A DNA stretch of 64,000 nt from Pseudomonas frederiksbergensis (GCF_001952935.1 NZ_CP018319.1:919501-983500), one strand, 5' to 3'. Positions 53,492-64,000 are shown, counted from the stretch's first letter. Translations and numbers: made by a program. Notes: generated by a model from the letters alone, not told the origin.

Positions 53492-55000
53492 ATGCGTATC
53501 CACGTCAGCTTCATCGACCGCGTCGGCATTACCCAGGAAGTCCTGGCCCTGCTGGGTGGGCGCAATCTCAATCTGGATGCGGTGGAAATGGTCCCGCCCA
53601 ACGTCTACATCGACGCCCCGACCCTGAGCCCGGAAGTTCTCGAAGAACTGCGCGATGCGTTGTTCAGCGTGCGCGGCGTGCAAGCGGTGACGGTGGTTGA
53701 CATTCTTCCCGGTCAGCGTCGGCACCTGCAGCTTGATGCGCTGCTCGCGGCCATGACCGACCCGGTCCTGGCGCTGGACAGTGCCGGCAAGGTGCTGCTG
53801 GCCAACCCGGCACTGATTGCGTTGTACGGTCGCGAGCCTGACGGCGAAAGCATCGCCGACCTGTTCGCCGACCCGGCACTGCTCGAAGCCCTGCTGGAAA
53901 ACGGTTTCCGCCTGCCGCTGCGGGAAGTCACCGTCAACGGCCAGACGTTACTGCTGGACGCCACACCGATTACCGACGCCGGCGCCCTGCTGACCTTGTA
54001 TCAACCCAACCGTATCGGCGAACGCCTGTCGGCGTTGCATCACGACCACGCCGAAGGGTTCGATGCACTGCTCGGAGAATCTCCGGCGATTCGCACCCTC
54101 AAGGCCCGCGCCCAGCGCGTTGCGGCGCTCGATGCGCCGTTGCTGATCCAGGGCGAAACCGGCACCGGCAAAGAACTGGTGGCGCGTGCCTGCCACGCCA
54201 TCAGTGCTCGGTACGGTTCACCATTTTTGGCGCTGAACTGCGCGGCTTTGCCGGAGAACCTCGCCGAAAGCGAACTGTTCGGCTACGCCCCCGGCGCCTT
54301 CACGGGCGCACAAAGGGGCGGCAAACCGGGGCTGATGGAACTGGCCAACCAGGGCACGGTGTTTCTCGATGAGATCGGCGAGATGTCGCCGTACTTGCAG
54401 GCCAAGTTGCTGCGCTTCTTGAACGACGGCAGCTTCCGCCGGGTGGGCGGGGATCGTGAGGTCAAGGTCAATGTGCGGATCCTCAGCGCCACGCACCGCA
54501 ACCTGGAAAAAATGGTCAGTGAAGGTTCGTTCCGTGAAGACCTGTTCTATCGCCTCAATGTCCTGAACGTCGAAGTCCCGCCCCTGCGCGAACGCGGTCA
54601 GGACATCCTGCTGCTGGCCCGCTACTTCATGCAGCAGGCCTGCGCGCAGATCCAGCGCCCGGTCTGTCGCCTGGCGCCCGGCACCTATCCGGCACTGCTG
54701 GGCAATCGCTGGCCGGGCAACGTGCGGCAATTGCAGAACGTGATCTTCCGCGCTGCTGCGATTTGCGAAAGCAGCCTGGTCGACATTGGCGACCTCGATA
54801 TCGCCGGCACCTCCGTGGCGCGTCAGAGCGACAGCGACGTCGACAGCCTCGAACAGGCGATGGAAGAGTTCGAGAAGACCCTGCTGGAAAAACTCTACGT
54901 CAGCTACCCCTCGACCCGCCAACTGGCCAGTCGCTTGCAAACCTCCCACACCGCCATCGCCCATCGATTGCGCAAGTACGGCATTCCCAATAAGCCATAG
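53492..55000 (+). CDS. gcsR: Sigma-54-dependent TyrR-like activator of glycine cleavage genes (GcsR-like)
   Basis: The 502-residue regulator has an ACT-like domain (1-73), a PAS domain (about 78-170), an AAA+ domain (about 190-430) with Walker A GETGTGKE (221-228), GAFTGA (268-273, sigma-54 contact) and Walker B GTVFLDEIGEM, and a C-terminal Fis-type helix-turn-helix (STRQLASRLQTSHTAIAHRLRKYG). It shares the TyrR/PhhR layout, but its position before gcvH with matching binding sites points to GcsR, which in P. aeruginosa responds to glycine. Confidence 0.87.
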   Translation: MRIHVSFIDRVGITQEVLALLGGRNLNLDAVEMVPPNVYIDAPTLSPEVLEELRDALFSVRGVQAVTVVDILPGQRRHLQLDALLAAMTDPVLALDSAGKVLLANPALIALYGREPDGESIADLFADPALLEALLENGFRLPLREVTVNGQTLLLDATPITDAGALLTLYQPNRIGERLSALHHDHAEGFDALLGESPAIRTLKARAQRVAALDAPLLIQGETGTGKELVARACHAISARYGSPFLALNCAALPENLAESELFGYAPGAFTGAQRGGKPGLMELANQGTVFLDEIGEMSPYLQAKLLRFLNDGSFRRVGGDREVKVNVRILSATHRNLEKMVSEGSFREDLFYRLNVLNVEVPPLRERGQDILLLARYFMQQACAQIQRPVCRLAPGTYPALLGNRWPGNVRQLQNVIFRAAAICESSLVDIGDLDIAGTSVARQSDSDVDSLEQAMEEFEKTLLEKLYVSYPSTRQLASRLQTSHTAIAHRLRKYGIPNKP

Positions 55001-55013
55001 GTTCTACTCGGTT

Positions 55014-55115
55014 GATCGTTCCCACGCTCCGCGTGGGAATGCCTCTAGGGACGCTCCGCGTCCAGTGACGCGGAGCGTCACGGGCTGCATTCCCACGCGG
55101 AGCGTGGGAACGATC
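55014..55115. repeat. REP-like doublet, family C
   Basis: Inverted GATCGTTCCCACGCTCCGCG ends with inner GGGACGCTCCGCGTCC and GTGACGCGGAGCGTCAC stems, directly past the gcsR stop. Confidence 0.92.
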
Positions 55116-55144
55116 ATTTACTCAACCCAAAAGCGACCTATATC

Positions 55145-55162
55145 TGTACTGAAAGCGCTACA
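55145..55162. promoter_or_regulatory. Candidate GcsR site 1
   Basis: TGTACTGAAAGCGCTACA has the 7-N4-7 layout of the GcsR consensus TGTAACG-N4-CGTTCCG, with the right half as CGCTACA. Confidence 0.6.
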
Positions 55163-55163
55163 G

Positions 55164-55181
55164 CGGAACGATATCGCTACA
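55164..55181. promoter_or_regulatory. Candidate GcsR site 2
   Basis: CGGAACGATATCGCTACA reads in reverse as TGTAGCG-ATAT-CGTTCCG, one base from the recalled consensus. It begins one base after site 1. Confidence 0.7.
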
Positions 55182-55244
55182 CCCTCTCCCAATCACCGCT
55201 GTGCAAGGCTTTGATCCACTTAAGCTTTTTTCTTTGCTACTGGC

Positions 55245-55262
55245 TGTAGCGAATTCGCTACA
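55245..55262. promoter_or_regulatory. Candidate GcsR site 3
   Basis: TGTAGCGAATTCGCTACA is a perfect 18-base palindrome of the same half-site, 63 bases upstream of the first G of the sigma-54 promoter GG. Confidence 0.7.
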
Positions 55263-55325
55263 GTCAATAATTCCCTGCGCCCCATTACAACATCTAAGCT
55301 ATTGATTTATAACAATAAAAAAACA

Positions 55326-55342
55326 TTGGCCGCGTTTTTGCT
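55326..55342 (+). promoter_or_regulatory. Sigma-54 (-24/-12) promoter of the gcvHP-sdaA-gcvT operon
   Basis: TTGGCCGCGTTTTTGCT has the invariant GG (55328-55329) and GC (55340-55341) with the required 10 bases between. It lies about 80 bases before the gcvH ATG and downstream of the three activator sites. Confidence 0.85.
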
Positions 55343-55422
55343 TAGTAACCATCCATAAAGTACGGCATTGCCGAGTATTCAATCGCGTCCACCAGACGAG
55401 TCTGGCCCCCTTAGGAGTTTCC

Positions 55423-55806
55423 ATGAGCGAGTTCCGTTTTACTGAAGATCACGAATGGCTGCGTACCGAAGCTGACGGCACCGTCACAGTCGGCATCACC
55501 GCTTTCGCACAGAACGCCTTGGGCGACGTGGTTTTCGTACAACTGCCTGAGCTGCAGTCCTACGACAAAGGCGCTGAAGCCGCCACCGTGGAATCGGTAA
55601 AAGCTGCCAGCGGCGTGTACATGCCACTGGACGGTGAAGTGCTGGAAGTGAACCCGGCGCTGGACAGCAGCCCTGAACTGGTCAACGAAGATCCGCTGGG
55701 CGAAGGCTGGTTCTTCCGCTTCCAGCCTACCGATGCATCGGCTGTCGCCAAACTGCTGGATCAAGACGCTTACGACCGTCTGATCAAAGCCAACGCCGAA
55801 GCCTGA
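55423..55806 (+). CDS. gcvH: Glycine cleavage system H protein
   Basis: The 127-residue lipoyl carrier shuttles the aminomethyl group between GcvP, GcvT and the lipoamide dehydrogenase. The lipoylated Lys60 is in [16 protein letters not shown], and the fold motifs [17 protein letters not shown] and GEGWFFRF are present. First gene of the operon, with AGGAG upstream of the ATG. A pseudomonad normally has a second, housekeeping gcv set elsewhere; this is the glycine-inducible gcvH2 type by context. Confidence 0.94.
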   Translation: MSEFRFTEDHEWLRTEADGTVTVGITAFAQNALGDVVFVQLPELQSYDKGAEAATVESVKAASGVYMPLDGEVLEVNPALDSSPELVNEDPLGEGWFFRFQPTDASAVAKLLDQDAYDRLIKANAEA

Positions 55807-55817
55807 GGAGCGCTGAC

Positions 55818-58670
55818 ATGACTCAAGTAAGCCTGACCACCGCCAACGAATTCATTGCCCGCCACATCGGTCCGCGCGCCGGTGACGAGCAAGCCATGCT
55901 CAACAGCCTCGGCTTCGACTCCCTGGAAGCCCTGAGCGCCAGCGTCATCCCCGACAGCATCAAGGGCACCAGCGTCCTCGGCCTCGAAGACGGCCTGAGC
56001 GAAGCTGATGCCCTGGCCTTGATCAAGTCCATCGCCGGCAAAAACCAGCTGTTCAAGACCTTTATCGGCCAGGGCTACTACGGCACTCACACACCGTCGC
56101 CGATCCTGCGCAACCTGCTGGAAAACCCGGCCTGGTACACCGCCTACACCCCGTACCAGCCGGAAATTTCCCAGGGCCGTCTCGAAGCGCTGCTGAACTT
56201 CCAGACCCTGATCAGCGACCTCACCGGCCTGCCGATCGCCAACGCCTCGCTGCTGGATGAAGCCACCGCCGCCGCCGAAGCGATGACCTTCTGCAAACGC
56301 CTGAGCAAGAACAAGGGCAGCCACGCCTTCTTCGCCTCCGTGCATTGCCACCCGCAAACCCTTGACGTGCTGCGCACCCGCGCCGAGCCGTTGGGCATCG
56401 ACGTGGTGGTCGGCGATGAACTTGAACTGACAGACGTGACGCCATTCTTCGGCGCCCTGCTGCAATACCCGGCGAGCAACGGCGATGTCTTCGATTACCG
56501 CGAACTGACCGAGCGCTTCCACGCCGCCAACGCCTTGGTGGCGGTCGCCGCCGACCTGCTGGCCCTGACCGTGCTGACCCCACCGGGTGAATTCAGTGCC
56601 GACGTGGCCATCGGCAGCGCGCAACGCTTCGGCGTGCCGCTGGGCTTCGGTGGCCCGCACGCGGCGTACTTCTCCACCAAGGATGCGTTCAAGCGCGACA
56701 TGCCGGGTCGTCTGGTCGGTGTGTCCGTGGACCGTTTCGGCAAGCCGGCCCTGCGCCTGGCGATGCAGACTCGCGAGCAACACATCCGCCGCGAGAAGGC
56801 CACCAGCAACATCTGCACCGCGCAAGTCTTGCTGGCCAACATCGCCAGCATGTACGCCGTGTACCACGGCCCGAAAGGCCTGACCCAGATTGCCAACCGC
56901 GTACATCACCTGACCGCGATTCTGGCTAAAGGCTTGAGCGCATTGGGTCTGAACGTCGAGCAAACCAGCTTCTTCGACACCCTGACGATTAAAACCGGCG
57001 CCAACACCGCCGCGTTGCACGAAAAGGCGCGTGCCCAGCAGATCAACCTGCGCGTGGTCGATGCCGAGCGTCTGGGCCTGTCCCTCGACGAAACCACGTC
57101 GCAAGCCGATGTGGAAACGCTGTGGGCCCTGCTGGCTGACGGCCAAACCCTGCCGGACTTCGCCGCCCTCGCCGCTTCCGTACAAAGCACAATCCCGGCC
57201 GCGCTCCTGCGCCAGTCGCCAATCCTCAGCCACCCGGTATTCAACCGCTACCACTCGGAAACCGAGCTGATGCGCTACCTGCGCAAGCTCGCCGACAAGG
57301 ACCTGGCACTGGATCGCACCATGATCCCGCTGGGTTCTTGCACCATGAAACTCAACGCCGCCAGCGAAATGATCCCGGTGACCTGGGCCGAATTCGGCGC
57401 CCTGCACCCGTTCGCCCCGGCCGCGCAAAGCGCCGGCTACCAGCAACTGACCGACGAACTGGAAGCGATGCTTTGCGCCGCCACCGGTTACGACGCGATC
57501 TCGCTGCAACCGAACGCCGGTTCCCAGGGTGAATACGCCGGCCTCTTGGCGATCCGCGCCTATCACCAGAGCCGTGGCGAAGACCGCCGCGACATCTGCC
57601 TGATCCCGTCCTCGGCCCACGGCACCAACCCGGCCACCGCCAACATGGCCGGCATGCGCGTGGTCGTCACCGCCTGCGATGCCCGCGGCAACGTCGACAT
57701 CGAAGACCTGCGCGCCAAGGCCATCGAGCACCGCGAACACCTCGCCGCGCTGATGATCACCTACCCGTCGACCCACGGCGTGTTCGAAGAAGGCATCCGC
57801 GAAATCTGCGGCATCATTCACGACCACGGCGGCCAGGTGTACATCGACGGCGCCAACATGAACGCGATGGTCGGCCTCTGCGCGCCGGGCAAGTTCGGCG
57901 GCGACGTGTCGCACCTGAACCTGCACAAAACCTTCTGCATTCCGCACGGCGGTGGCGGCCCGGGCGTTGGTCCGATTGGCGTCAAGTCGCACCTGACGCC
58001 GTTCCTGCCGGGTCACGGCACTATGGAACGCAAGGAAGGCGCGGTCTGCGCCGCACCGTTCGGCAGCGCGAGCATTTTGCCGATCACCTGGATGTACATT
58101 CGGATGATGGGCGGTGCCGGGCTCAAGCGTGCGTCGCAATTGGCGATCCTCAATGCCAACTACATTTCCCGTCGCCTCGAAGAGCATTACCCGGTGCTGT
58201 ACACCGGCAGCAACGGCCTGGTGGCCCACGAGTGCATCCTCGACCTGCGTCCGCTGAAAGACAGCAGCGGCATCAGCGTCGATGACGTCGCCAAGCGCCT
58301 GATCGACTTCGGTTTCCACGCCCCGACCATGTCGTTCCCGGTCGCCGGCACGCTGATGATCGAGCCGACCGAAAGCGAATCCAAGGAAGAACTGGACCGC
58401 TTCTGCGACGCCATGATCCGCATCCGCGAAGAAATTCGCGCGGTGGAAAACGGCACCCTGGACAAGGACGACAACCCACTGAAAAACGCCCCGCACACCG
58501 CCGCGGAAATCGTTGGTGACTGGACGCATCCGTACAGCCGCGAGCAAGCGGTGTACCCGGTTGCGTCGCTGATCGAAGGCAAGTACTGGCCACCGGTCGG
58601 TCGCGTCGACAACGTGTTCGGCGACCGCAACCTGATCTGCGCCTGCCCGTCGATCGAAAGCTACGCTTAA
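55818..58670 (+). CDS. gcvP: Glycine dehydrogenase (decarboxylating), P protein
   Basis: The 950-residue PLP enzyme decarboxylates glycine and loads the remaining aminomethyl group on GcvH. It is the full-length fused form. The PLP Lys704 is in [21 protein letters not shown]; the N-terminal half has [41 protein letters not shown] and [12 protein letters not shown]. It lies 11 bases after gcvH. A REP doublet follows, in the position where P. aeruginosa has glyA2. Confidence 0.95.
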   Translation: MTQVSLTTANEFIARHIGPRAGDEQAMLNSLGFDSLEALSASVIPDSIKGTSVLGLEDGLSEADALALIKSIAGKNQLFKTFIGQGYYGTHTPSPILRNLLENPAWYTAYTPYQPEISQGRLEALLNFQTLISDLTGLPIANASLLDEATAAAEAMTFCKRLSKNKGSHAFFASVHCHPQTLDVLRTRAEPLGIDVVVGDELELTDVTPFFGALLQYPASNGDVFDYRELTERFHAANALVAVAADLLALTVLTPPGEFSADVAIGSAQRFGVPLGFGGPHAAYFSTKDAFKRDMPGRLVGVSVDRFGKPALRLAMQTREQHIRREKATSNICTAQVLLANIASMYAVYHGPKGLTQIANRVHHLTAILAKGLSALGLNVEQTSFFDTLTIKTGANTAALHEKARAQQINLRVVDAERLGLSLDETTSQADVETLWALLADGQTLPDFAALAASVQSTIPAALLRQSPILSHPVFNRYHSETELMRYLRKLADKDLALDRTMIPLGSCTMKLNAASEMIPVTWAEFGALHPFAPAAQSAGYQQLTDELEAMLCAATGYDAISLQPNAGSQGEYAGLLAIRAYHQSRGEDRRDICLIPSSAHGTNPATANMAGMRVVVTACDARGNVDIEDLRAKAIEHREHLAALMITYPSTHGVFEEGIREICGIIHDHGGQVYIDGANMNAMVGLCAPGKFGGDVSHLNLHKTFCIPHGGGGPGVGPIGVKSHLTPFLPGHGTMERKEGAVCAAPFGSASILPITWMYIRMMGGAGLKRASQLAILNANYISRRLEEHYPVLYTGSNGLVAHECILDLRPLKDSSGISVDDVAKRLIDFGFHAPTMSFPVAGTLMIEPTESESKEELDRFCDAMIRIREEIRAVENGTLDKDDNPLKNAPHTAAEIVGDWTHPYSREQAVYPVASLIEGKYWPPVGRVDNVFGDRNLICACPSIESYA

Positions 58671-58721
58671 AACAGTGTGGGGCGGGTTCGCCTGCCCTCA
58701 CTTTCAAGAACACCGCATCCC

Positions 58722-58817
58722 CCCTGTGGGAGCGGGCTTGCTCGCGAAAGCGGTGGATCAGTCACTCAACATTGCCTGACCCACCGCTTTCGCGAGCAAG
58801 CCCGCTCCCACAGGGGA
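58722..58817. repeat. REP doublet, family A, inside the gcv operon
   Basis: Inverted TGTGGGAGCGGGCTTGCTCG units extended by CCCCC/GGGG arms fill the 202-base gap between gcvP and sdaA. Confidence 0.9.
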
Positions 58818-58872
58818 TTTGTACCAGGCCTCAAGCCCGCCATTCCTATAACAAGAAACCGGAGAACAACTC

Positions 58873-60249
<1,377 letters not shown>

Positions 60250-60287
60250 TGCTCAGGCGCATCTGCACACTTTTTCAGGAGCTGGAT

Positions 60288-61412
60288 ATGTCCACCGAAC
60301 AACTGTCGAAAACCCCGCTGCACGCACTGCACATCGAACTCGGCGCCCGCATGGTGCCGTTTGCCGGCTACGACATGCCGGTGCAATACCCGCTCGGCGT
60401 GATGAAAGAACACCAGCACACCCGTGATCAGGCCGGGCTGTTCGATGTCTCGCACATGGGCCAGATCCGCCTGACCGGCGCGAATGCCGCCAAGGCGCTG
60501 GAAAGCCTGGTGCCGGTGGACATCATCGACCTGCCGGTGGGCATGCAGCGTTACGCGATGTTCACCAACGCGACCGGCGGCATCCTCGACGACCTGATGG
60601 TCGCCAACCTGGGTAACGACGAGCTGTTCCTGGTGGTCAACGCCGCCTGCAAGGATCAAGACCTGGCGCACCTGCGCAAGCACATCGGCGACCAGTGCAC
60701 CATCGAGCCGCTGTTCGAAGAACGCGCCCTGCTGGCGCTGCAAGGTCCGGCCGCCGTCACCGTGCTCGCACGCCTGGCGCCTGAAGTGGCAAAGATGACC
60801 TTCATGCAGTTCACCCGCGTGAAACTGCTGGGCGTGGACTGCTTTGTCAGCCGTTCGGGCTACACCGGTGAAGACGGTTACGAAATCTCCGTGCCGGCTG
60901 CCAACGCCGAAGCCCTGGCTCGCGCCCTGCTGGCTGAACCTGAAGTGGCGGCCATCGGCCTTGGCGCTCGCGACTCCCTGCGCCTGGAAGCCGGCCTGTG
61001 CCTCTACGGCCACGACATGAACACCGAGACCACCCCGATCGAAGCAAGCCTGCTGTGGGCGATCTCCAAGCCTCGTCGCGCTGATGGCGCACGTGCCGGC
61101 GGCTTCCCTGGCGCAGAAACCGTGTTTGGACAACAACAAGCCGGTGTCAGCCGCAAACGCGTTGGCCTGTTGCCCCAGGAACGCACGCCGGTGCGCGAAG
61201 GAGCGGAGATCGTCAATGAAGCAGGCGACATCATTGGCGCGGTTTGCAGTGGCGGCTTCGGTCCGACCTTGGGCGGCCCTTTGGCGATGGGTTACGTCGA
61301 CAGTGCTTACACTGCTCTCGATACGCCGGTATGGGCGATTGTTCGTGGGAAAAAGGTGCCTTTGCTTGTAAGCAAAATGCCATTTGTTCCACAACGCTAC
61401 TACCGCGGCTGA
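60288..61412 (+). CDS. gcvT: Glycine cleavage system T protein (aminomethyltransferase)
   Basis: The ATG at 60288 with AGGAG upstream gives 374 residues; the frame extends back into sdaA but without a usable start. GcvT moves the methylene group from GcvH to tetrahydrofolate and frees ammonia. Motifs are [30 protein letters not shown], the folate-site Asp/Arg in [20 protein letters not shown] and the C-terminal [13 protein letters not shown]. Last gene of the operon, 38 bases after sdaA. Confidence 0.94.
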   Translation: MSTEQLSKTPLHALHIELGARMVPFAGYDMPVQYPLGVMKEHQHTRDQAGLFDVSHMGQIRLTGANAAKALESLVPVDIIDLPVGMQRYAMFTNATGGILDDLMVANLGNDELFLVVNAACKDQDLAHLRKHIGDQCTIEPLFEERALLALQGPAAVTVLARLAPEVAKMTFMQFTRVKLLGVDCFVSRSGYTGEDGYEISVPAANAEALARALLAEPEVAAIGLGARDSLRLEAGLCLYGHDMNTETTPIEASLLWAISKPRRADGARAGGFPGAETVFGQQQAGVSRKRVGLLPQERTPVREGAEIVNEAGDIIGAVCSGGFGPTLGGPLAMGYVDSAYTALDTPVWAIVRGKKVPLLVSKMPFVPQRYYRG

Positions 61413-61433
61413 TTGACTGTTTCTATAAGTAAC

Positions 61434-61473
61434 GCGGTTGCGTTAACAGCGCACTAATGTGTAACGCAACCGC
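61434..61473 (+). terminator. Hairpin after gcvT, possible terminator
   Basis: GCGGTTGCGTTA and TAACGCAACCGC form a perfect 12-base stem with a 16-base loop, 22 bases past the gcvT stop. The following sequence is CATAAAAC, without a T run, so intrinsic termination is not assured. Confidence 0.55.
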
Positions 61474-61609
61474 CATAAAACAGTGCACACCTTCGATTAC
61501 GAACTTGGCTTATAACGATCGAAAACAATTGAACACCTCTATCACATAAGCTAACGCTAGTTGCCGCTGAACGGCATCAACGCGAGCAAAACCGGGCCTT
61601 TCACAGGGC

Positions 61610-61639
61610 TTGTTTTTTCTCCCATAGTTGGCGTAGAGT
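61610..61639 (+). promoter_or_regulatory. Probable sigma-70 promoter of the cold-shock gene
   Basis: TTGTTT (61610-61615) and TAGAGT (61634-61639) with an 18-base spacer. Start of transcription near 61646 would give a leader of about 157 bases, in line with the long leaders of cspA-type genes. Confidence 0.5.
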
Positions 61640-61802
61640 TTGTTCACTGTGTTTGCATGGGTCGCTTGGAATCGTGACCTGGGCAGTAGCCTACAAGTTA
61701 GCTACATCCCGTTCGACGTCTTCTTACTCTCCTGCAACCAGCCCCAGTACTCTTTCACAAGAAAGAGGCTGTCATTAATTTTTGCGTCAAAGGAAATAAG
61801 AA

Positions 61803-62015
61803 ATGTCCCAACGTCAGAGCGGTACCGTCAAGTGGTTTAACGACGAGAAAGGTTTTGGTTTTATCACTCCAGAAAGCGGTCCGGATCTGTTCGTGCATTT
61901 CCGCGCTATTCAGGGCAACGGCTTCAAGAGCCTGAAAGAAGGCCAGAAAGTGACTTTCGTTGCTGTGCAAGGCCAAAAAGGCATGCAGGCTGACGAAGTA
62001 CAAGCAGAAGCCTGA
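61803..62015 (+). CDS. Cold-shock domain protein
   Basis: The 70-residue protein is a single cold-shock domain that binds single-stranded RNA and DNA. RNP1 KGFGFITP and RNP2 LFVHFRAI are present, with the usual start [15 protein letters not shown] and [10 protein letters not shown] near the end. AAGGAA lies before the ATG. RNP2 has FRAI in the place of the common FSAI. Close relatives in Pseudomonas include CapB and CspD; which paralogue this is cannot be told. Confidence 0.95.
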   Translation: MSQRQSGTVKWFNDEKGFGFITPESGPDLFVHFRAIQGNGFKSLKEGQKVTFVAVQGQKGMQADEVQAEA

Positions 62016-62027
62016 TCTTCTGTAACG

Positions 62028-62062
62028 AAAAAGCCCCTGATGCTGACATCAGGGGCTTTTTT
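62028..62062 (+). terminator. Rho-independent terminator of the cold-shock gene
   Basis: AAAAAGCCCCTGATG pairs with CATCAGGGGCTTTTT around a short loop, 13 bases past the stop, followed by T residues. Confidence 0.93.
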
Positions 62063-62111
62063 GTGCGCGTAAATACGTAAAATGGCTTCTTTTTTCCGTC
62101 CAGAGGCTGCC

Positions 62112-62600
62112 ATGTCGAAACATCTTCTCAAACCCCAGGGCGACTTTCCTGCCGCCCCCTTGGGTCGTCGCCTGGCAGCGATGTTCTATGACTTCTTGTT
62201 GTGTACCGCCCTGCTGATCGTCACCAGCGGCATTTACAAGATGATTCAGATGGCGATCATCGGCGAAGACAAAATGCGCACCTTGACCGAAGCCGGCGCG
62301 CTGGACGGTGATCCATTGCTGTCAACGGTGCTGCTGTTTGTGTTGTTCGGTTTCTTCGCCAAGTTCTGGACCTGGTCCGGTCAGACCCTGGGCATGCAGG
62401 TCTGGTGCATCCGCGTACAAAACGCCGACGGCTCATCCATCAGCCTGTGGCAGGCATTGCTGCGCTTTGTGGTGTCGATCGCGTCTTTGCTGTGCGTCGG
62501 GCTGGGCTTCTTCTGGTCGCTGTTCGACAAACAGAAACGCAGCTGGCATGACATCTACTCCAACACCCAGCTCGTGCGGATTCCAAAGAAGACCAAGTAA
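62112..62600 (+). CDS. RDD-family inner-membrane protein
   Basis: The ATG at 62112 with AGAGG upstream gives 162 residues. Family features are LGRRLAAMFYDFLLCTALLIVTSGIY (first helix with the R-D pair), LSTVLLFVLFGFFAKFWTWSGQTLGMQVWCIRVQNADGSSISLWQALLRF and a third helix, then KRSWHDIYSNTQLV with the second conserved D. RDD proteins are small inner-membrane proteins, some acting as ion exchangers; the role here is unknown. Transcribed alone. Confidence 0.9.
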   Translation: MSKHLLKPQGDFPAAPLGRRLAAMFYDFLLCTALLIVTSGIYKMIQMAIIGEDKMRTLTEAGALDGDPLLSTVLLFVLFGFFAKFWTWSGQTLGMQVWCIRVQNADGSSISLWQALLRFVVSIASLLCVGLGFFWSLFDKQKRSWHDIYSNTQLVRIPKKTK

Positions 62601-62620
62601 TCCAGCCATACACAAACCAA

Positions 62621-62709
62621 TGTGGGAGCGAGCCTGCTCGCGATAGAGGCGTATCAGTCAACATGGATGTGACGACAGAACGCTATCGCGAGCAGGCTCG
62701 CTCCCACAG
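62621..62709. repeat. REP doublet, family A variant
   Basis: Inverted TGTGGGAGCGAGCCTGCTCG units with CGCGATAG/CTATCGCG inner ends, between the convergent RDD and nadA genes. Confidence 0.9.
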
Positions 62710-62733
62710 TTTTTGCGGCTTAACTGACAGATC

Positions 62734-63792
62734 TCAGGCGTTGCCGGCCAGTTTCATCCGCGCGGCCTGTGTAAAGTCGAGCATCCGCTTCAACGGACGA
62801 ATCGCTTGTGGAATCAGCGCCGGATCGACAAAGATCTCATTCGTCCCTTCCTTCAAGCTCTTGAGCGTTCGCTCAAGGGTATTCATCGCCATCCACGGGC
62901 AATGTGCGCAACTACGGCACGCTGCGCCGTTACCGGCCGTTGGCGCTTCAATGAAGACCTTGTCCGGGCACAGCTGCTGCATCTTGTAGAAGATGCCGCG
63001 ATCAGTGGCGACGATAAAGGTCTTGTTTGGCAGGCTCTGCGCCGCAGCAATCAATTGACTGGTAGAGCCGACGGCATCCGCCAGCTCGATCACCGACGTC
63101 GGCGACTCCGGGTGCACCAGAATCGCTGCGTCCGGGTACAGCGCCTTCATGTCTTCGAGCTGCTTGGACTTGAACTCTTCGTGAACGATGCAGGCACCGT
63201 CCCATAGCAGCATGTCCGCGCCGGTCTGGCGCTGGATGTAGGTGCCCAAATGCTTGTCCGGGCCCCAGATGATGGTTTCGCCGTTATCCATCAGGCTTTC
63301 GACGATCTCCAGCGCGCAGCTTGAAGTCACCACCCAATCCGCCCGGGCTTTGACCGCCGCCGACGTGTTGGCATACACCACCACCGTACGTTCCGGGTGC
63401 TGATCGCAGAACGCCGAGAACTCGTCCACCGGGCAACCCAGGTCCAGCGAGCAGGTCGCTTCCAGGGTTGGCATCAGGATGCGCTTTTCCGGGTTGAGGA
63501 TTTTGGCGGTCTCGCCCATGAATTTCACACCGGCGACCACCACGGTCTTGGCCGGGTGAGCGTTGCCGAAGCGGGCCATCTCCAGTGAGTCGGAGACACA
63601 GCCGCCGGTTTCTTCGGCCAGGGCCTGAATGACCGGATCGCAATAGAAGTGAGCAACCAGCACCGCATCCTGAGCCTTGAGCTCGGCAGCGATGGCAGCA
63701 CGGTAATAGGCCTCCTCCTCGGCAGTCAGCGGCTTGGGCTGCTTGGCGTCGAGGTGGGCTTGAACCAGAAGGCGTTCGGAAATCTGCGTCAT
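62734..63792 (-). CDS. nadA: Quinolinate synthase
   Basis: The 352-residue 4Fe-4S enzyme condenses iminoaspartate with dihydroxyacetone phosphate to quinolinate in NAD synthesis. The three cluster cysteines are expected in [27 protein letters not shown] and [16 protein letters not shown]. Other motifs are [41 protein letters not shown] and [14 protein letters not shown]. Length matches other proteobacterial NadA. It converges with the RDD gene. Confidence 0.95.
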   Translation of the reverse strand: MTQISERLLVQAHLDAKQPKPLTAEEEAYYRAAIAAELKAQDAVLVAHFYCDPVIQALAEETGGCVSDSLEMARFGNAHPAKTVVVAGVKFMGETAKILNPEKRILMPTLEATCSLDLGCPVDEFSAFCDQHPERTVVVYANTSAAVKARADWVVTSSCALEIVESLMDNGETIIWGPDKHLGTYIQRQTGADMLLWDGACIVHEEFKSKQLEDMKALYPDAAILVHPESPTSVIELADAVGSTSQLIAAAQSLPNKTFIVATDRGIFYKMQQLCPDKVFIEAPTAGNGAACRSCAHCPWMAMNTLERTLKSLKEGTNEIFVDPALIPQAIRPLKRMLDFTQAARMKLAGNA

Positions 63793-64000
63793 GTTCGCAA
63801 GACCTGCAGGCGCTTTCGCGCGAAAGTCGAGTATACACCCGGCTCCGGACCCTTCAGGGTACCGCCGGGAAAGTGAGTATCATCAGGCACGGACAACGTT
63901 GAAGCTGCGCAAGGCTACAGAATATCCCGAGGATGCAAAAGATGATTCTGACCTGCGTCACGCGGTGCAACCCAGAACCTGGGCGATCTTAAATCGCAGG
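63793..64000. other. Upstream region of nadA at the window edge
   Basis: On the minus strand TATACT at about 63829-63834 could be the nadA -10. I see no supported gene in the last 200 bases; short frames on both strands lack coding character. A small GCGAT/ATCGC hairpin lies at 63984-63998. Confidence 0.4.

Larger units (their letters stand above)
55001..55422. other. Control region between gcsR and gcvH
   Basis: This 422-base gap contains a family C repeat (55014-55115), three 18-base activator sites (55145-55262), a sigma-54 promoter (55326-55342) and about 70 bases of gcvH leader. There is no gene in it. Confidence 0.8.
61413..61802. other. Intergenic region between gcvT and the cold-shock gene
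   Basis: The gap holds a long hairpin just past gcvT (61434-61473) and, further down, a probable promoter and a roughly 155-base leader of the cold-shock gene. No coding frame is convincing. Confidence 0.7.

Noticed and set aside
55770..58547. 925-codon open frame antisense to gcvP
   Set aside because: It is the frame opposite a well-supported gene in GC-rich DNA; the composition (His, Gln, Arg, Val rich, no domain) is that of a shadow. The same applies to long antisense frames at 49554-51785, 14343-16166, 40135-42057 and 13006-14100.
63898..63999. Start of a gene or a tRNA at the right edge of the window
   Set aside because: The frame from ATG 63934 stops after 19 codons, no tRNA cloverleaf can be drawn, and the minus-strand frame is too short to judge.

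Overview
The window is a stretch of Pseudomonas chromosome, most likely from the P. fluorescens/P. putida side of the genus. The evidence is the GC-rich Pseudomonas codon use, the hexR/zwf/pgl/eda - oprB - gts - gtrS/gltR - glk/edd - gap carbohydrate block, the fadD pair next to a PhaJ1-like hydratase, a GcsR-type regulator beside a gcv/sdaA operon, and three families of Pseudomonas REP doublets. I see no prophage, insertion sequence, tRNA, rRNA or CRISPR array. Gene density is that of core genome.

Layout. 1-5130: the tail of a PACE-like membrane protein, a glutathione transferase with an NAD(P) oxidoreductase, a BdlA-like soluble chemoreceptor, and a LysR regulator divergent from a beta-class glutathione transferase. 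5273-7748: a PhnD-like protein without signal peptide, an ECF sigma factor, and a betaine-type binding protein whose start overlaps the sigma stop. 7887-12119: desaturase, small Lys-rich protein, GNAT, YihY coupled to peptide deformylase, CsbD, and a conserved hypothetical. 12322-17759: two fadD genes, then divergently a lipase-like hydrolase and PhaJ1. 17887-23957: an HlyD/DUF1656/FUSC aromatic-acid-type exporter, a DUF2383 bundle protein, DUF3820, a class V aminotransferase and an intradiol dioxygenase.

24126-43765 is a complete peripheral and central glucose system: OprB porin, GtsABCD ABC importer, mutarotase, Glk, Zwf, Pgl, Edd, Eda, Gap and methylglyoxal synthase. Its regulators are HexR and the GtrS/GltR two-component pair. 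The DNA shows candidate HexR operators (zwf/hexR and edd/gap), a strikingly identical promoter layout upstream of gtsA and of an AGE-family sugar isomerase, and Crc/Hfq-type CA motifs in several leaders.

43856-49456 is a heme cell-surface-signalling island: Fur-controlled ECF sigma, FecR-like anti-sigma (with a probable N-terminal frameshift), a TonB receptor with an STN domain, HemO heme oxygenase and a YbaN protein. 49635-53288 holds a chemoreceptor and an oddly arranged family III CoA-transferase. 53492-61412 is glycine/serine catabolism: a GcsR-like sigma-54 activator, three 18-bp target sites, a clear -24/-12 promoter, then gcvH-gcvP-sdaA-gcvT, with no glyA where P. aeruginosa has one. 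61803-63792: cold-shock protein, RDD membrane protein and NadA.

The strongest leads for follow-up are the shared gtsA/isomerase promoter architecture, the FecR frame break, the GcsR/sigma-54 control region, the sigma factor coupled to a binding protein, and a 130-bp MITE-like palindrome at 1677-1806. None of these was checked against a database.
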